Below the pieces are notes generated by a model. That model saw nothing but the letters and a program-made list of their open reading frames with translations. It had not been told where the DNA came from and did no database searches. This document shows positions 51,203 through 60,919 of a stretch of 64,000 nt of DNA, piece after piece (the stretch's first letter is position 1; each line of letters opens with the position of its first letter). Origin of the DNA: Cloacibacterium caeni. GTDB taxonomy: Bacteria; Bacteroidota; Bacteroidia; Flavobacteriales; Weeksellaceae. The position numbers and the translations under genes were made by a program. The stretch spans positions 124,001 through 188,000 of the forward strand of contig NZ_OU015321.1 in the NCBI RefSeq assembly GCF_907163105.1. Direction: 5' to 3'.

Positions 51203-52336
51203 ATGAAACACATAGTTTATACCATAGGTTCTTTAGATAATCCTGGAGGTGTGGAAAGGGTTTTGGTTAATAAGGCTAATTTTTTGGTGCAAAAATATAA
51301 AGTAACTATACTTGTGGCGCAAAAAAACAAAAGTGATTTTGCTTATTCTATTTCGCCTTCGGTTAATATATTAGTTTTAGACATTAACAAATATGATAAT
51401 GGATGGACAAAAATCCCAATATTGGGTTTCTTTTATAAAATCAAAAAACTAAAGAAGATTTATCAAAACATAATGAATCAGATAAAACCAGATATTGTAA
51501 TTAATGTAGAAAGAGGTTTTGAAGATTTTATTTTGCCCAAACTTAATCCACATATCCCATGCATAAGGGAGTCTCATTCTTCTTTACAGGCATCTGGTTT
51601 GATGGATCATTATAATAAATCAATAAAGGGTAAATTTTTCACTTATTTATATAATCAGCAATTAAAAAAATTTGATAAGTTAGTACTATTAACAGAAGAG
51701 GACAGAAAATTCAGAAACTATAAAAATGGAGATGTAGTAATCCCTAATGTAGTTTCAAAATTTGAGATTGAGCCAAATTATGATTTAAATGCAAAAGAGG
51801 TCATTTCTGTAGGTAGGTTAGATCAATTTAAAAATTTTAAAGATCAGATTTTAGTTTGGAAAAATATAATTAAAACTCATCCTAATTGGAAACTGAAAAT
51901 TTATGGAGAAGGCCCAGAGAAAAAAAGCCTTTCCAATTTGATAAAAACATTAGAATTAGAAAGTCATGTGTTTCTAATGGGTAGATCTAATCATATAGAA
52001 AAAGAACTGAAGAATAGTGCATTTTTTTTGTTTACATCAATGGCAGAGGGGTTTGGGATGGTGCTGGTAGAGGCAATGCAAATGGGATTACCGGTAATTT
52101 CTTATAATTGTCCTTGTGGCCCAAAAGATATCATTACAGATAACGAAGATGGTTTTTTAGTCAGGCTAAATGATAGAGATGAATTACAATTAAAAATTTT
52201 AGAACTTATAGAAAAACCTCATTTAAGAAAAACAATGTCAAGTTATGCAATTGAGAAGAGTAAACGATATAATGAAGGGATAATTATGCCAAGATGGATT
52301 GAATTGTTTGATAAAATAATTAATAAATATGGCTAA
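51203..52336 (+). CDS. Glycosyltransferase family 4
   Basis: 377 residues. GT-B fold. The N-terminal GSLDNPGGVERVLVNKANFL carries the acceptor-side glycine motif. In the C-terminal half come VISVGRLDQFKNFKDQILVW, LKIYGEGPEKKSL and the E-x7-E motif AEGFGMVLVEAMQMGLPVIS for the nucleotide sugar. It is a retaining transferase. It is closely related to the two GT4 genes at 55370 and 56488 (shared NCPCGP / ECPHGP / NCPTGP motif), suggesting duplication inside the locus. Its end overlaps the next gene by 8 nt. Confidence 0.92.
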   Translation: MKHIVYTIGSLDNPGGVERVLVNKANFLVQKYKVTILVAQKNKSDFAYSISPSVNILVLDINKYDNGWTKIPILGFFYKIKKLKKIYQNIMNQIKPDIVINVERGFEDFILPKLNPHIPCIRESHSSLQASGLMDHYNKSIKGKFFTYLYNQQLKKFDKLVLLTEEDRKFRNYKNGDVVIPNVVSKFEIEPNYDLNAKEVISVGRLDQFKNFKDQILVWKNIIKTHPNWKLKIYGEGPEKKSLSNLIKTLELESHVFLMGRSNHIEKELKNSAFFLFTSMAEGFGMVLVEAMQMGLPVISYNCPCGPKDIITDNEDGFLVRLNDRDELQLKILELIEKPHLRKTMSSYAIEKSKRYNEGIIMPRWIELFDKIINKYG

Positions 52337-53309
52337 AATATCTATCATAACACCTGTTTATAATGCAGAGCCATATATTTCCAATTTAATTGAATCTGTT
52401 ATTCAACAATCTTTTGATGATTGGGAGCTTATCCTTATTAATGATGGATCTGTAGATCAATCCAGAATAATTATGGAAAGATATTCTTTTGCAGACAAGA
52501 GAATAAAATTGATTAATCAAGAAAATCAGGGCCCATCTGTCGCAAGAAATGTGGGGATAGAGAATGCTCACTCAGAATGGATAACGTTTATTGATGCAGA
52601 CGATAAGGTAAGTTTAAATTACCTAGAAGAATTGTATGATGTTGCGGCTAATGTTGATTTGGTGTGTGCAGGTTATTATGAACAAAACATACAAAATCCT
52701 AAAGGAATAGCTCTCCATGATTTTTCGGATTTTTTAAATCAAGAGACCATAGATAGTGATATTTTTATCGGGGAAATTTTTAATGGTGTTACAGGGGTTT
52801 TGTGGTCAAAACTTTTTAAAAATCAGGTAATAAAAGAAAATAGTTTAAGATTGGATTCTAGGTTGAAACTATCTGAGGACTTATTATTTGTGTTGCAATA
52901 TGCAAAAAAAATCAGCAAAATAAAATTAGTATCTTCTCCTATTTATTATTATAATAGATTACACGAAAACGGTTTGAGTAGTCAATATAATTTAACGTAT
53001 ATTGAAAACTTTAAACACTTAATTGAAAGGGTCTTAGAAGAGTTTCCAGATGATGAAAAAGCAAAGGTAAATGTTATTTTAAGAAAAAGATATTTTAATT
53101 TTTTAATTAAAATGATGAAACAGAATCCCTATAATCCCATGCAATTAAAAAAACTTTATCATTTAATAAAGGGAGAGTTTTTAGAATGTAAATTTAAATT
53201 GAATAATGAAGATGCATTGTTTTTTTTATTAATAAAAAACTCATTTTTTAATTTAGCTTTTTACTACAGTATACTATTCGCCAAAATAAGAAAAATTAAA
53301 AATGCGTAA
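52329..53309 (+). CDS. Glycosyltransferase family 2
   Basis: 326 residues. ISIITPVYNAEPYISNLIES, LILINDGSVDQSRIIMERYS, NQGPSVARNVGIENA and FIDADDKVS define the GT2 fold; SEDLLFVLQYA gives the ED pair. The C-terminal part is basic and helical. The ATG overlaps the previous gene (ATGGCTAA) and its 3' end overlaps the next by 8 nt, so it is translated from a tightly coupled message. Confidence 0.92.
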   Translation: MAKISIITPVYNAEPYISNLIESVIQQSFDDWELILINDGSVDQSRIIMERYSFADKRIKLINQENQGPSVARNVGIENAHSEWITFIDADDKVSLNYLEELYDVAANVDLVCAGYYEQNIQNPKGIALHDFSDFLNQETIDSDIFIGEIFNGVTGVLWSKLFKNQVIKENSLRLDSRLKLSEDLLFVLQYAKKISKIKLVSSPIYYYNRLHENGLSSQYNLTYIENFKHLIERVLEEFPDDEKAKVNVILRKRYFNFLIKMMKQNPYNPMQLKKLYHLIKGEFLECKFKLNNEDALFFLLIKNSFFNLAFYYSILFAKIRKIKNA

Positions 53310-54354
53310 AAAAATATTAGTTGATATTTATCTGGCAAATAATCTTGGAGATGATATGTTTCTGGATTACTTAGCAATAAAGTATCCAGAATTTGATTTT
53401 GTGCCATTTCATCCGGGGAAAAATTATAAAAGTTTTTTCATGAACTACAATAATGTTAAACAATTTCCTTATACAATAGTAGATAAAATTTTTAAAAAAA
53501 TTGGACATAATAAACTTACTGATTATAAAAGATTAAGCGCAAATTATGACGGGCTTCTTTTTTTAGGAGGTGGAATATTTAGAGAGGAATCATATTGGAA
53601 AAGCGTTTTTGAATATCGTAAGGGGATAATCAATGCTTTTAAATCAAAAAATAAACCAGTATGGTTCATGGGTTGTAATTTTGGCCCCTACAATTCAGAT
53701 GAATTCTATAATCAATACGAAAGATTGTTTTCAGGAATAGACTCTATAAATTTTAGAGACAAAAAATCTTTTGAATTGTTTACAAGTTTAAGTAATGCAG
53801 GCTGTTATCCTGATATTTTGTGGGATTATACCATCCCATCTGTTGAAAAAAAAGAGGATTATTTAGGTATATCTGTAATTAATCCAAAACATAAAGAAGG
53901 CTATTCAGAATTTCATGATGAATATATTGAATCGCATGTTAGGATGATATTAAAGTTTAAAAAACAAAACTTTAAAATTCGCCTTTTTTCATTTTGTAAA
54001 AGTGAAGGCGATTTAAAGATTTGTAAAGAAATTCAGAAACAAATAAAAGATGTAGAGATAGTAGATTATCAGGGAAATATAAAAGACTTTTTAAAATGTT
54101 TTGGGGAGTGTTCTTATTTTATTGCTGCCAGATTTCATGCTAACATATTAGCAATCAAATATAATATGCAGTTAATACCAATAATCTACAGTGATAAAAC
54201 GGAGAATCTTTTAGATGATCTAGAGTATGATTTAAAAAAAATAAGATTGGATAATATTAGTGAATTATATGAGACTCCTTTTGTGTGTTTTGATAAATCA
54301 AAAATAGATACTTTAATATTGGATTCAAAAAAACATTTAACCTTAAATATTTAA
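53302..54354 (+). CDS. Polysaccharide pyruvyl transferase family protein
   Basis: 350 residues. KILVDIYLANNLGDDMFLDY, then YDGLLFLGGGIFREESYW, WFMGCNFGPYNSDEFYNQYE, NFRDKKSFELF and a C-terminal AARFHANILAIKYNMQLIPI match the WcaK/CsaB pyruvyl transferase family, whose conserved His is the RFHA histidine. It probably adds a pyruvate ketal to a sugar of the glycan, giving it negative charge. Some members have other transferase roles, so the substrate is inferred. It overlaps both neighbours. Confidence 0.9.
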   Translation: MRKKILVDIYLANNLGDDMFLDYLAIKYPEFDFVPFHPGKNYKSFFMNYNNVKQFPYTIVDKIFKKIGHNKLTDYKRLSANYDGLLFLGGGIFREESYWKSVFEYRKGIINAFKSKNKPVWFMGCNFGPYNSDEFYNQYERLFSGIDSINFRDKKSFELFTSLSNAGCYPDILWDYTIPSVEKKEDYLGISVINPKHKEGYSEFHDEYIESHVRMILKFKKQNFKIRLFSFCKSEGDLKICKEIQKQIKDVEIVDYQGNIKDFLKCFGECSYFIAARFHANILAIKYNMQLIPIIYSDKTENLLDDLEYDLKKIRLDNISELYETPFVCFDKSKIDTLILDSKKHLTLNI

Positions 54355-55379
54355 TGCAGATCACCATTCATAAATCTAACCAGCTTAAAGCCATTGCCAT
54401 TTTGATGATGCTGTGTTTGCATTTATTCAACAGAGATTATAATGGTCTTTTTACTCCATTATTTTTTGTTGGGAAGCAGCCGCTTACTTATTACGTATCT
54501 TTGTTTAGTGATGCGTGTGTTCCGATTTTTGCATTTATAAGTGGTTTTGGGCTGTATTATAAGTACAAACAGGATAAAGAATTTTATGGATTAAGTATTA
54601 AGCACAGAATAAAAAAAATATACATCAATTATTGGATTATCGTTGTTTTATTTGCAGTTGTGTTGGGCTGGGTATTGGGAAAAGAGGGGTACCCAGGTTC
54701 TTTTCTAAAGTTTATACTTAATTTTTTGGCATTAGATAATTCTTATAATGGGGCTTGGTGGTTTTTAACCATTTATTTGTTATTTGTAATAAGCAGTCGG
54801 TTTTGGTTTTCTTTATTGGATAGACTGAATCCCATTTTTTATGTAGGGATTCTACTTGTTTTATATTGTATTGCTTTTTATTTTAGAATATATAAAACCA
54901 ATGTTTTTGATTATGCCATCTTACAATGGTTACACCGTTATATGGCTTTATATTTTTGTACCCTTTTTCAATTTATGTTAGGTGCCATGGCATTGGAATA
55001 TCAGTGGGCTGAAAAAATAAGGCCTCTGTTTCATAAAATTCATTTCAATAACTTTTTGGGATTGGGACTTATTATTTTGTTGATTGTATTTCATGGAATT
55101 ATCCCCAATTTTATAATAGCTCCTTTTACGGGATTAGCTTTTATTTTAATTTATGTTTATTTAAAAACACCTATAATAGTAGATAGATTTTTAGCTTTTT
55201 TAAATCCTCATTCTACTAATATGTGGCTGATTCACATGTTTTTTTATTTGATTTACTTTCCAAAGTTAATTTACGGGTTTAAATATCCAATTCTTATTTT
55301 TTCAGTTTTGGTGAGTATGTGTATATTTAGCTCTTACATCGTCAATATCATTCAGAATAAAATTCATAAATGGCTTTAA
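54354..55379 (+). CDS. Acyltransferase family 3 membrane protein
   Basis: 341 residues with about ten membrane helices. KSNQLKAIAILMMLCLHLFN has the conserved His after helix 1, and PIFAFISGFGLYYKYKQDK is the second family motif; the C-terminus ends in a basic tail. Such proteins (OafA/WcaF-like membrane acyltransferases) move acetyl or similar groups onto sugars at the membrane. Its ATG shares a base with the preceding TAA stop (TAATG), so it is translationally coupled. It likely O-acetylates the repeat unit. Confidence 0.88.
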   Translation: MQITIHKSNQLKAIAILMMLCLHLFNRDYNGLFTPLFFVGKQPLTYYVSLFSDACVPIFAFISGFGLYYKYKQDKEFYGLSIKHRIKKIYINYWIIVVLFAVVLGWVLGKEGYPGSFLKFILNFLALDNSYNGAWWFLTIYLLFVISSRFWFSLLDRLNPIFYVGILLVLYCIAFYFRIYKTNVFDYAILQWLHRYMALYFCTLFQFMLGAMALEYQWAEKIRPLFHKIHFNNFLGLGLIILLIVFHGIIPNFIIAPFTGLAFILIYVYLKTPIIVDRFLAFLNPHSTNMWLIHMFFYLIYFPKLIYGFKYPILIFSVLVSMCIFSSYIVNIIQNKIHKWL

Positions 55380-56491
55380 AATTATTATACATCACCAACG
55401 CAATAGACGGTTCAGGAGGTTTGGAACGCGTACTTTCTGTGAAAACTAAAGTTTTGGCAGAAGATTACGGATATGATATTCATGTAGTTACGCTTAATCA
55501 AAAATCTAAAACCGACTTGTTTTTTCCTTTCTCGAAGAAGATTATTCAGCATAATATAGAAGTTTCGGGGAATGCCTTTCAATACTTTTCAAAATACAGA
55601 GCAGGGATAAATAAGGTGATAGCAGAGATAAAGCCTGATGTGATATCGGTCTGTGATGATGGATTAAAAGGATTTTTTATACCATTATTATTAAGAAAAA
55701 AAGCTCCTATAGTATATGAAAGACATGCTTCGGTTCAATTGAATTTTTCAAAGAAAAGTACAATTTTTAAAAATCAACTAACTTATTACCTCATGCGGGT
55801 TTTGGCCAAAACATTTGATGCTTTTGTGGTGTTGACAAAAGGTAATGTTACAGAATGGAAAAGCAAAAACGTAAAGGTAATCCCTAATTTATTAAGTTTT
55901 TATCCTGAAACATCATCAAGCCTAAAAAATAAGACTGTAATTGCAGTAGGAAGCCACAGTTATAACAAAGGATATGATTTATTGCTAAATGCGTGGAAGC
56001 AAGTTGTCTCTTTACATCCTGATTGGGAGCTTCATATTTATGGAAAATATGATGAAGCCCATACTTATATTACATTGGCAAATAGATTGAAAATTGAAAA
56101 AAAAGTATTCTTTTCACCACCTGTGAAGGATATAGATCAGGCATATTTAAACAGCAGTATAATGGTGCTGCCATCACGTTCAGAAGGATTTGGAATGGTA
56201 CTTATTGAAGCGATGGCTTGCGGACTACCTTGTGTTGCTTTTGAATGTCCTCATGGGCCTGCAGATATTATAAATCATGGGTGTGATGGGCTTTTGGTGC
56301 CGAATGGTAATGTTGAAGAATTGGCTAATGCCTTAAAATCCTTGATTGAAGATGAAAATAAGCGTATAGCAATGGGAGGAAAGGCTAAAGAAAATGTACA
56401 ACGTTTTTTGCCGCAAAACGTAGTAAAACAATGGGACGAACTTTTTAAAAAAATTAACCCCAATGAGCAAGCAAAGAAAAATAGAACATGA
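55370..56491 (+). CDS. Glycosyltransferase family 4
   Basis: 373 residues, GT-B fold. YITNAIDGSGGLERVLSVKT at the N-terminus; IAVGSHSYNKGYDLLLNAWK, LHIYGKYDEAH and the E-x7-E motif SEGFGMVLIEAMACGLPCVA, then ECPHGPADIINHGCDGLLVP in the C-terminal half. Retaining enzyme for one linkage of the repeat unit. It overlaps the acyltransferase gene by 10 nt and the next gene by ATGA. A paralogue of the genes at 51203 and 56488. Confidence 0.92.
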   Translation: MALKLLYITNAIDGSGGLERVLSVKTKVLAEDYGYDIHVVTLNQKSKTDLFFPFSKKIIQHNIEVSGNAFQYFSKYRAGINKVIAEIKPDVISVCDDGLKGFFIPLLLRKKAPIVYERHASVQLNFSKKSTIFKNQLTYYLMRVLAKTFDAFVVLTKGNVTEWKSKNVKVIPNLLSFYPETSSSLKNKTVIAVGSHSYNKGYDLLLNAWKQVVSLHPDWELHIYGKYDEAHTYITLANRLKIEKKVFFSPPVKDIDQAYLNSSIMVLPSRSEGFGMVLIEAMACGLPCVAFECPHGPADIINHGCDGLLVPNGNVEELANALKSLIEDENKRIAMGGKAKENVQRFLPQNVVKQWDELFKKINPNEQAKKNRT

Positions 56492-57600
56492 AAATAGTTT
56501 ATCTTACAGACCAAACATTTCTTCATGGGGGAATAGAAAAGGTTTTGGCAACCAAAGCTAATTTTTTGGCAGAGCAGTATCATCATCAGGTTACGGTGGT
56601 CACCACAGAACAAAAAGGCCATCAACCATGTTATACTTTTTCAGAAAAAGTAAATCTTAGAGATATAGCAATTAATTACTATAGAGATAAGAGTTATTTT
56701 CATCCCTTAAACCTAATCAAGGCTATCAAACATTTTTTTAAAATTAAAAAACAGATAAAGCAATTGCAGCCAGATGTTTTGGTGGTATCTAATTATTCAT
56801 TTGATTTTTATTTTCTGCCGTATATCTTACCAAAGATTCCTAAAATAAAAGAATTTCACTCGTCCAGATTTTTAGAGGCTAAACAAGAAGTTCCTAAAAG
56901 TATAAAAGAGAAAATAATGGCATTTTTATCCCGAAATGCAGAGAAGAAATACCATCAGTTAGTGGTGCTTAATCCGGCAGAAAAAGAGTTTTACAATAGC
57001 GAAAAGATTACGGTAATCCCTAATCCTGTTCCTATGAGTGATTTGATAGCAAAGGTTCAGAATAAAAAAATAATGGCTGCGGGAAGAATATCGCCAGTGA
57101 AAAACTTTGGCGAGTTGATTGATATTTTTAATGAGGTAAAAAATGACTTGAAAGATTGGGAACTTCATTTTTATGGGGAAGATTATCTGGATACCCAAAA
57201 AAAGCTGGAACAAAAAATTGAAGAATATCAGCTGGAACAACAGGTGAAGTTTATGGGAATCACGGATGATATTCTGAAAACCATGCAAGAGTACAGTATT
57301 TATGCCATGACCTCTGAAACAGAATGTTTCCCCATGGTGCTATTAGAGGCTCTATCGGTTGGGTTACCTATTGTTTCCTATAATTGCCCTACGGGACCAC
57401 AGTTTATCATCAGCAATAATGAAGATGGATTTTTAGTTCAAAATAAAGAGGAGTTTAAATTGAAATTAAAAAAACTTGCAGCAGATGTAGAGTTAAGACA
57501 ATGCTTTTCTCAAAAAGGAAAAGAGCATGTTAACCGTTTTTCAGACCAAGAAGTAATGAAACTCTGGAATAATTTATTTGTAGATTTGTATAATGTTTGA
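56488..57600 (+). CDS. Glycosyltransferase family 4
   Basis: 370 residues. YLTDQTFLHGGIEKVLATKA is the N-terminal glycine motif; MAAGRISPVKNFGELIDIFN, LHFYGEDYLDTQ and the E-x7-E variant SETECFPMVLLEALSVGLPI are in the C-terminal half, followed by NCPTGPQFIISNNEDGFLV. The usual EGFG is ECFP here, still within the family range. ATGA overlap with the preceding gene. It overlaps the polymerase gene by 8 nt, so chain building and polymerisation are co-expressed. Confidence 0.92.
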   Translation: MKIVYLTDQTFLHGGIEKVLATKANFLAEQYHHQVTVVTTEQKGHQPCYTFSEKVNLRDIAINYYRDKSYFHPLNLIKAIKHFFKIKKQIKQLQPDVLVVSNYSFDFYFLPYILPKIPKIKEFHSSRFLEAKQEVPKSIKEKIMAFLSRNAEKKYHQLVVLNPAEKEFYNSEKITVIPNPVPMSDLIAKVQNKKIMAAGRISPVKNFGELIDIFNEVKNDLKDWELHFYGEDYLDTQKKLEQKIEEYQLEQQVKFMGITDDILKTMQEYSIYAMTSETECFPMVLLEALSVGLPIVSYNCPTGPQFIISNNEDGFLVQNKEEFKLKLKKLAADVELRQCFSQKGKEHVNRFSDQEVMKLWNNLFVDLYNV

Positions 57601-58687
57601 TTTTATCCCTATAACAGAATATACAGCCATCTATTATCACCTTTTGTTAATAGTTACCTTGTATATGTTTATGCAGTCTAGGGTATATTTTATAGAACAA
57701 GTAGAAAGTGTAAAAGCCACACAGAATTTGGGGTATATTCTGCTTGTTTTCACATTGTTATATATGGGTACACGTCCTATTTCTTGGGCATTTGGTGATA
57801 TGGGTACTTATGCAGAAGGATTTCAAAAAATACAGTTAGACCCCAATTTGCCAGTAAAAACGGATGTTTTTTTTGGGTATTTCACTCGGTTTTGTGCAGG
57901 GTTAATGGATGTAAATACCTATTTCTTTTTGGTAGATGTTATATATATTATTCCGTGTTATTTCTTTGCCAAAAAATATTTTTCTGAGTATTGGTTTATT
58001 CCTTTTCTAATGATGGTAGGCTCTTTTTCGTTTTGGTCTTATGGCACCAACGGAATTAGAAATGGTATGGCAACCTCTCTTTTTATTTTTTCATTATTGT
58101 TTTATCAAAAGCAAAAATGGTTAATGTATGCTATTATGGGTTTGGCGTATGGTTTTCATAATTCATTAATGATACCTATTGCTGCATTTCTGGTTTCGGG
58201 GTTGTATAAAAATCCGAAAATTTATCTCTATATTTGGTTAGCTGCTATCCCATTGTCTCTAGTAGGAGGTGGTTTTTGGGAATCTTTTTTTGGCTCTCTG
58301 GGGATAGGAGACGAACGTGTAAACCAATATCTTACTCAAAACAAAGAGTACCAAGATCAAATGAGTAATACAGGCTTTAGGTGGGATTTTGTAGTGTATA
58401 GTGCTTTTGCCGTTTTTGCGGGGTATTATTATATCATTAAAAGAGGATTTAAAGATGAGTTTTACACCCATCTTTGGGGGACATATATGATTGCCAATAC
58501 TTTTTGGATTTTAGTGATTAGAGCTAATTTTTCTAATCGTTTTGCATATCTTTCTTGGTTTCTTATGGCAATTATAATTGCTTACCCTCTGTTTAAAGTA
58601 AAGTTTTGGGATGATCACTATAAGAATGTGGGCAGAATTTTTCTTGCCTATTATCTGTTTACTTATTTTATGTTTTTGAAAAGTTAA
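57593..58687 (+). CDS. EpsG-type oligosaccharide polymerase (Wzy-like)
   Basis: 364 residues with about ten membrane helices and no soluble domain. LVFTLLYMGTRPISWAFGDM, then YFFLVDVIYIIPCYFFAKKY and GTNGIRNGMATSLFIFSLLF (the G-x-x-x-x-R-N-G motif of EpsG) fit the EpsG family. A late loop has NFSNRFAYLSWFLMAIII. It probably joins lipid-linked repeat units in the periplasm. It is the only polymerase-like gene in the locus. Confidence 0.85.
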   Translation: MFDFIPITEYTAIYYHLLLIVTLYMFMQSRVYFIEQVESVKATQNLGYILLVFTLLYMGTRPISWAFGDMGTYAEGFQKIQLDPNLPVKTDVFFGYFTRFCAGLMDVNTYFFLVDVIYIIPCYFFAKKYFSEYWFIPFLMMVGSFSFWSYGTNGIRNGMATSLFIFSLLFYQKQKWLMYAIMGLAYGFHNSLMIPIAAFLVSGLYKNPKIYLYIWLAAIPLSLVGGGFWESFFGSLGIGDERVNQYLTQNKEYQDQMSNTGFRWDFVVYSAFAVFAGYYYIIKRGFKDEFYTHLWGTYMIANTFWILVIRANFSNRFAYLSWFLMAIIIAYPLFKVKFWDDHYKNVGRIFLAYYLFTYFMFLKS

Positions 58688-58689
58688 AA

Positions 58690-59706
58690 ATGAAGTTGAG
58701 CGTAGTAATCCCATGCTATAATGTAGAAAAATTTGTGCAAAAATGTGCAAATAGTATTTTAGTGCAAAAAGGGTTTGATTGTGAATTGATTTTTGTAAAT
58801 GATGGTTCTAAAGACAATACCCTTCACGTTTTAGAAAATTTAGTAGTAAAAGACAATAGGATTAAGGTAATCAATCAAGAAAATCAGGGTCTTTCTGGAG
58901 CAAGAAATACAGGGATAGAAAATGCAAAAGGTGATTACATTATGTTTGTAGATGCAGATGATTGGTTAGAGCCTAATGCTTTTGAACTCATTTCGAAAAA
59001 TTTTAATAAAGAAGATTTATTTTGTTTTTCTTATAACAGAGTTTTTGAAAAAAAATCTGTACCTAGAGACTTAAAAATTAATGGAGTTTACGAAGCTGCT
59101 TTTATCCAAAGAAGAATGGTAGGGCTTATAGGTGAGGAGCTTAGAGACCCATCGCAAGCAGACAGTTTAGTCACAGCTTGGGGCAAAATCTATAAAACCG
59201 AAATCATCAAAAAAAATGAAATATCATTTCTAGATACCAAAATGATTGGGACGGAAGATGCATTATTTAATATACAGTATTTAGAATTTGTAAATAAAGT
59301 AAATGTTTTAAATGTATCACTTTACAATTATTTTAAAGTGAATAATGGCTCTCTTACGAATCTTTACAAACCTTATCTTTTCCAGCAATGGAAAACGCTC
59401 TATCAAAAAACTTCAGAGATTATTTCTAATAAAAATATAGATTTTCAAAAAGCGTTGAGTAATAGAATTGCGCTTAGTATCATAGGATTAGGGCTGAATG
59501 AGACGTTTTCGGATTTACCTTTTTATGCTAAAATCAAGAAAATTTCAGTAATTTTTCATGATCCCATTTACATCAAAGCGTATCAAAATCTAGAAATGAA
59601 ATATTTTCCCATTCATTGGAAATTGTTTTTCTCTTTAGCAAAATCCAAAAATGCTTTAGGAGTTTTATCTTTGTCGTATGTCATGAATTTTTTAATCAAA
59701 AAATAA
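58690..59706 (+). CDS. Glycosyltransferase family 2
   Basis: 338 residues. LSVVIPCYNVEKFVQKCANS, ELIFVNDGSKDNTLHVLENL, NQGLSGARNTGIENAKGDYI and the DxD motif FVDADDWLEP define GT2; GTEDALFNIQYL holds the ED pair. It is highly similar in build to the GT2 at 52329. It starts 2 nt after the polymerase stop and ends before a G-free word array that leads into the next gene. Confidence 0.93.
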   Translation: MKLSVVIPCYNVEKFVQKCANSILVQKGFDCELIFVNDGSKDNTLHVLENLVVKDNRIKVINQENQGLSGARNTGIENAKGDYIMFVDADDWLEPNAFELISKNFNKEDLFCFSYNRVFEKKSVPRDLKINGVYEAAFIQRRMVGLIGEELRDPSQADSLVTAWGKIYKTEIIKKNEISFLDTKMIGTEDALFNIQYLEFVNKVNVLNVSLYNYFKVNNGSLTNLYKPYLFQQWKTLYQKTSEIISNKNIDFQKALSNRIALSIIGLGLNETFSDLPFYAKIKKISVIFHDPIYIKAYQNLEMKYFPIHWKLFFSLAKSKNALGVLSLSYVMNFLIKK

Positions 59707-59741
59707 CACCCATCATCCATCACCCAACATCCATCATCAAA
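59707..59741 (+). repeat. G-free short-word array before a glycosyltransferase start
   Basis: CACCCATCATCCATCACCCA words followed by ACATCCATCATCAAA, running into the ATG at 59742. Confidence 0.85.
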
Positions 59742-60854
59742 ATGAAACCCATCAAAATTCTACAAATATTTACGGTACTCAACAAGGGTGGTGCAGAAAC
59801 CAACCTTATGAATTACTATAGAAATATGGATAAAAATGAGTTTCAGATGGATTTTTTGGTGCATAGAGAAAATGGTTTTTTTGAACAAGAAATTTTAAAC
59901 TCAGGAAGTAATATCTATAGATTACCACCTATTCTTCCTTGGAAACTGAAAGAATATAAAAGAGCGGTAAAGAATTTTTTTGACCAACATTCAGACTATG
60001 ACATCATCCACGGGCAATGTTCAGAATTAGGTGTTTTTATCTATGAAGAAGCCAAGCGTAGAAACATTCCTGTGATTATTGCGCACGCTCATAATAACAG
60101 AATGGATAGAGATAAAAAATTGGTTTTCAGATTACTTTGGAAAAAAAGAATGCGCAAATCCATCAATACCTATTTTACTTGTGGCAAAGAAGCTGCCGAA
60201 AATCTATTCGGGAAGAAACTTGCTTCTAAATCATATCAAATGAATAATGCAATTGAAGTAGAAAATTTTAAATTTAATTCATCAATCAGAGATTCAAAAA
60301 GAAAAGAATTGGGTGCAGATGAGTTTTATAATATTATTAACATTGGCAGATTCAATTCTCAAAAAAATCAACTGTTTTTGTTAGATGTTTTGGCAGAGAT
60401 AATCAAAAAAAACACAAACTACAAATTATTTTTAGTAGGAGACGGAGAATTAAAAACTCAAATATTAGAAAAAATTAAAAAATTAAAAATAGAGCGTAAT
60501 GTAGAACTCCTAGGAATAAGAAATGATATCCCAGAATTACTTCAAGCCATGGATGTTTTTCTATTTCCGTCCCTTTTTGAAGGGTTTGGAATTGCTTTTT
60601 TGGAAGCACAAGCGTCTGGAATGAAATGTATCGTTTCAGAGACAGTTGCTTTAGACTCACATTTAATACAAGAAAATGTAAAAGTAATCTCGTTAAAAGA
60701 AAATGCGGAACAATGGGCTAATAAAATTCTCGAAATAAAAAATTTTGAAAGGAAAGATGTTTCTGATATCATAAAACAAAAAGGCTATGACATCAAAGAA
60801 AACGCCAAAAAATTAGAAGAAAAATATAGAGAATTGGTGAAAAATTTAAAGTAA
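59742..60854 (+). CDS. Glycosyltransferase family 4/1
   Basis: 370 residues from ATG 59742 (MKPIKILQIFTVLNKGGAET). The frame is open further upstream into the preceding gene, but that part is not family-like. GT-B fold: LNKGGAETNLMNYYRNMDKN, HGQCSELGVFIYEEAKRRNI, ARAH-type IAHAHNNR, IINIGRFNSQKNQLFLLDVL, LFLVGDGELKTQ and the E-x7-E motif FEGFGIAFLEAQASGMKCIV. This subtype resembles EpsF-like transferases. A 35-nt word array separates it from the GT2 gene. Confidence 0.93.
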   Translation: MKPIKILQIFTVLNKGGAETNLMNYYRNMDKNEFQMDFLVHRENGFFEQEILNSGSNIYRLPPILPWKLKEYKRAVKNFFDQHSDYDIIHGQCSELGVFIYEEAKRRNIPVIIAHAHNNRMDRDKKLVFRLLWKKRMRKSINTYFTCGKEAAENLFGKKLASKSYQMNNAIEVENFKFNSSIRDSKRKELGADEFYNIINIGRFNSQKNQLFLLDVLAEIIKKNTNYKLFLVGDGELKTQILEKIKKLKIERNVELLGIRNDIPELLQAMDVFLFPSLFEGFGIAFLEAQASGMKCIVSETVALDSHLIQENVKVISLKENAEQWANKILEIKNFERKDVSDIIKQKGYDIKENAKKLEEKYRELVKNLK

Positions 60855-60885
60855 GAAGTGCAAGTTACAAATTTATTAATGTAAA

Positions 60886-60917
60886 ATTCCATCATCAACC
60901 AACAACCACCAACCATA
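60886..60917 (+). repeat. G-free short-word array (CCATCAT/CAACCAACAAC)
   Basis: CCATCATCAACCAACAACCA and ACCAACCATAC words directly before the ATG at 60920. Confidence 0.8.
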
Positions 60918-60919
60918 CA

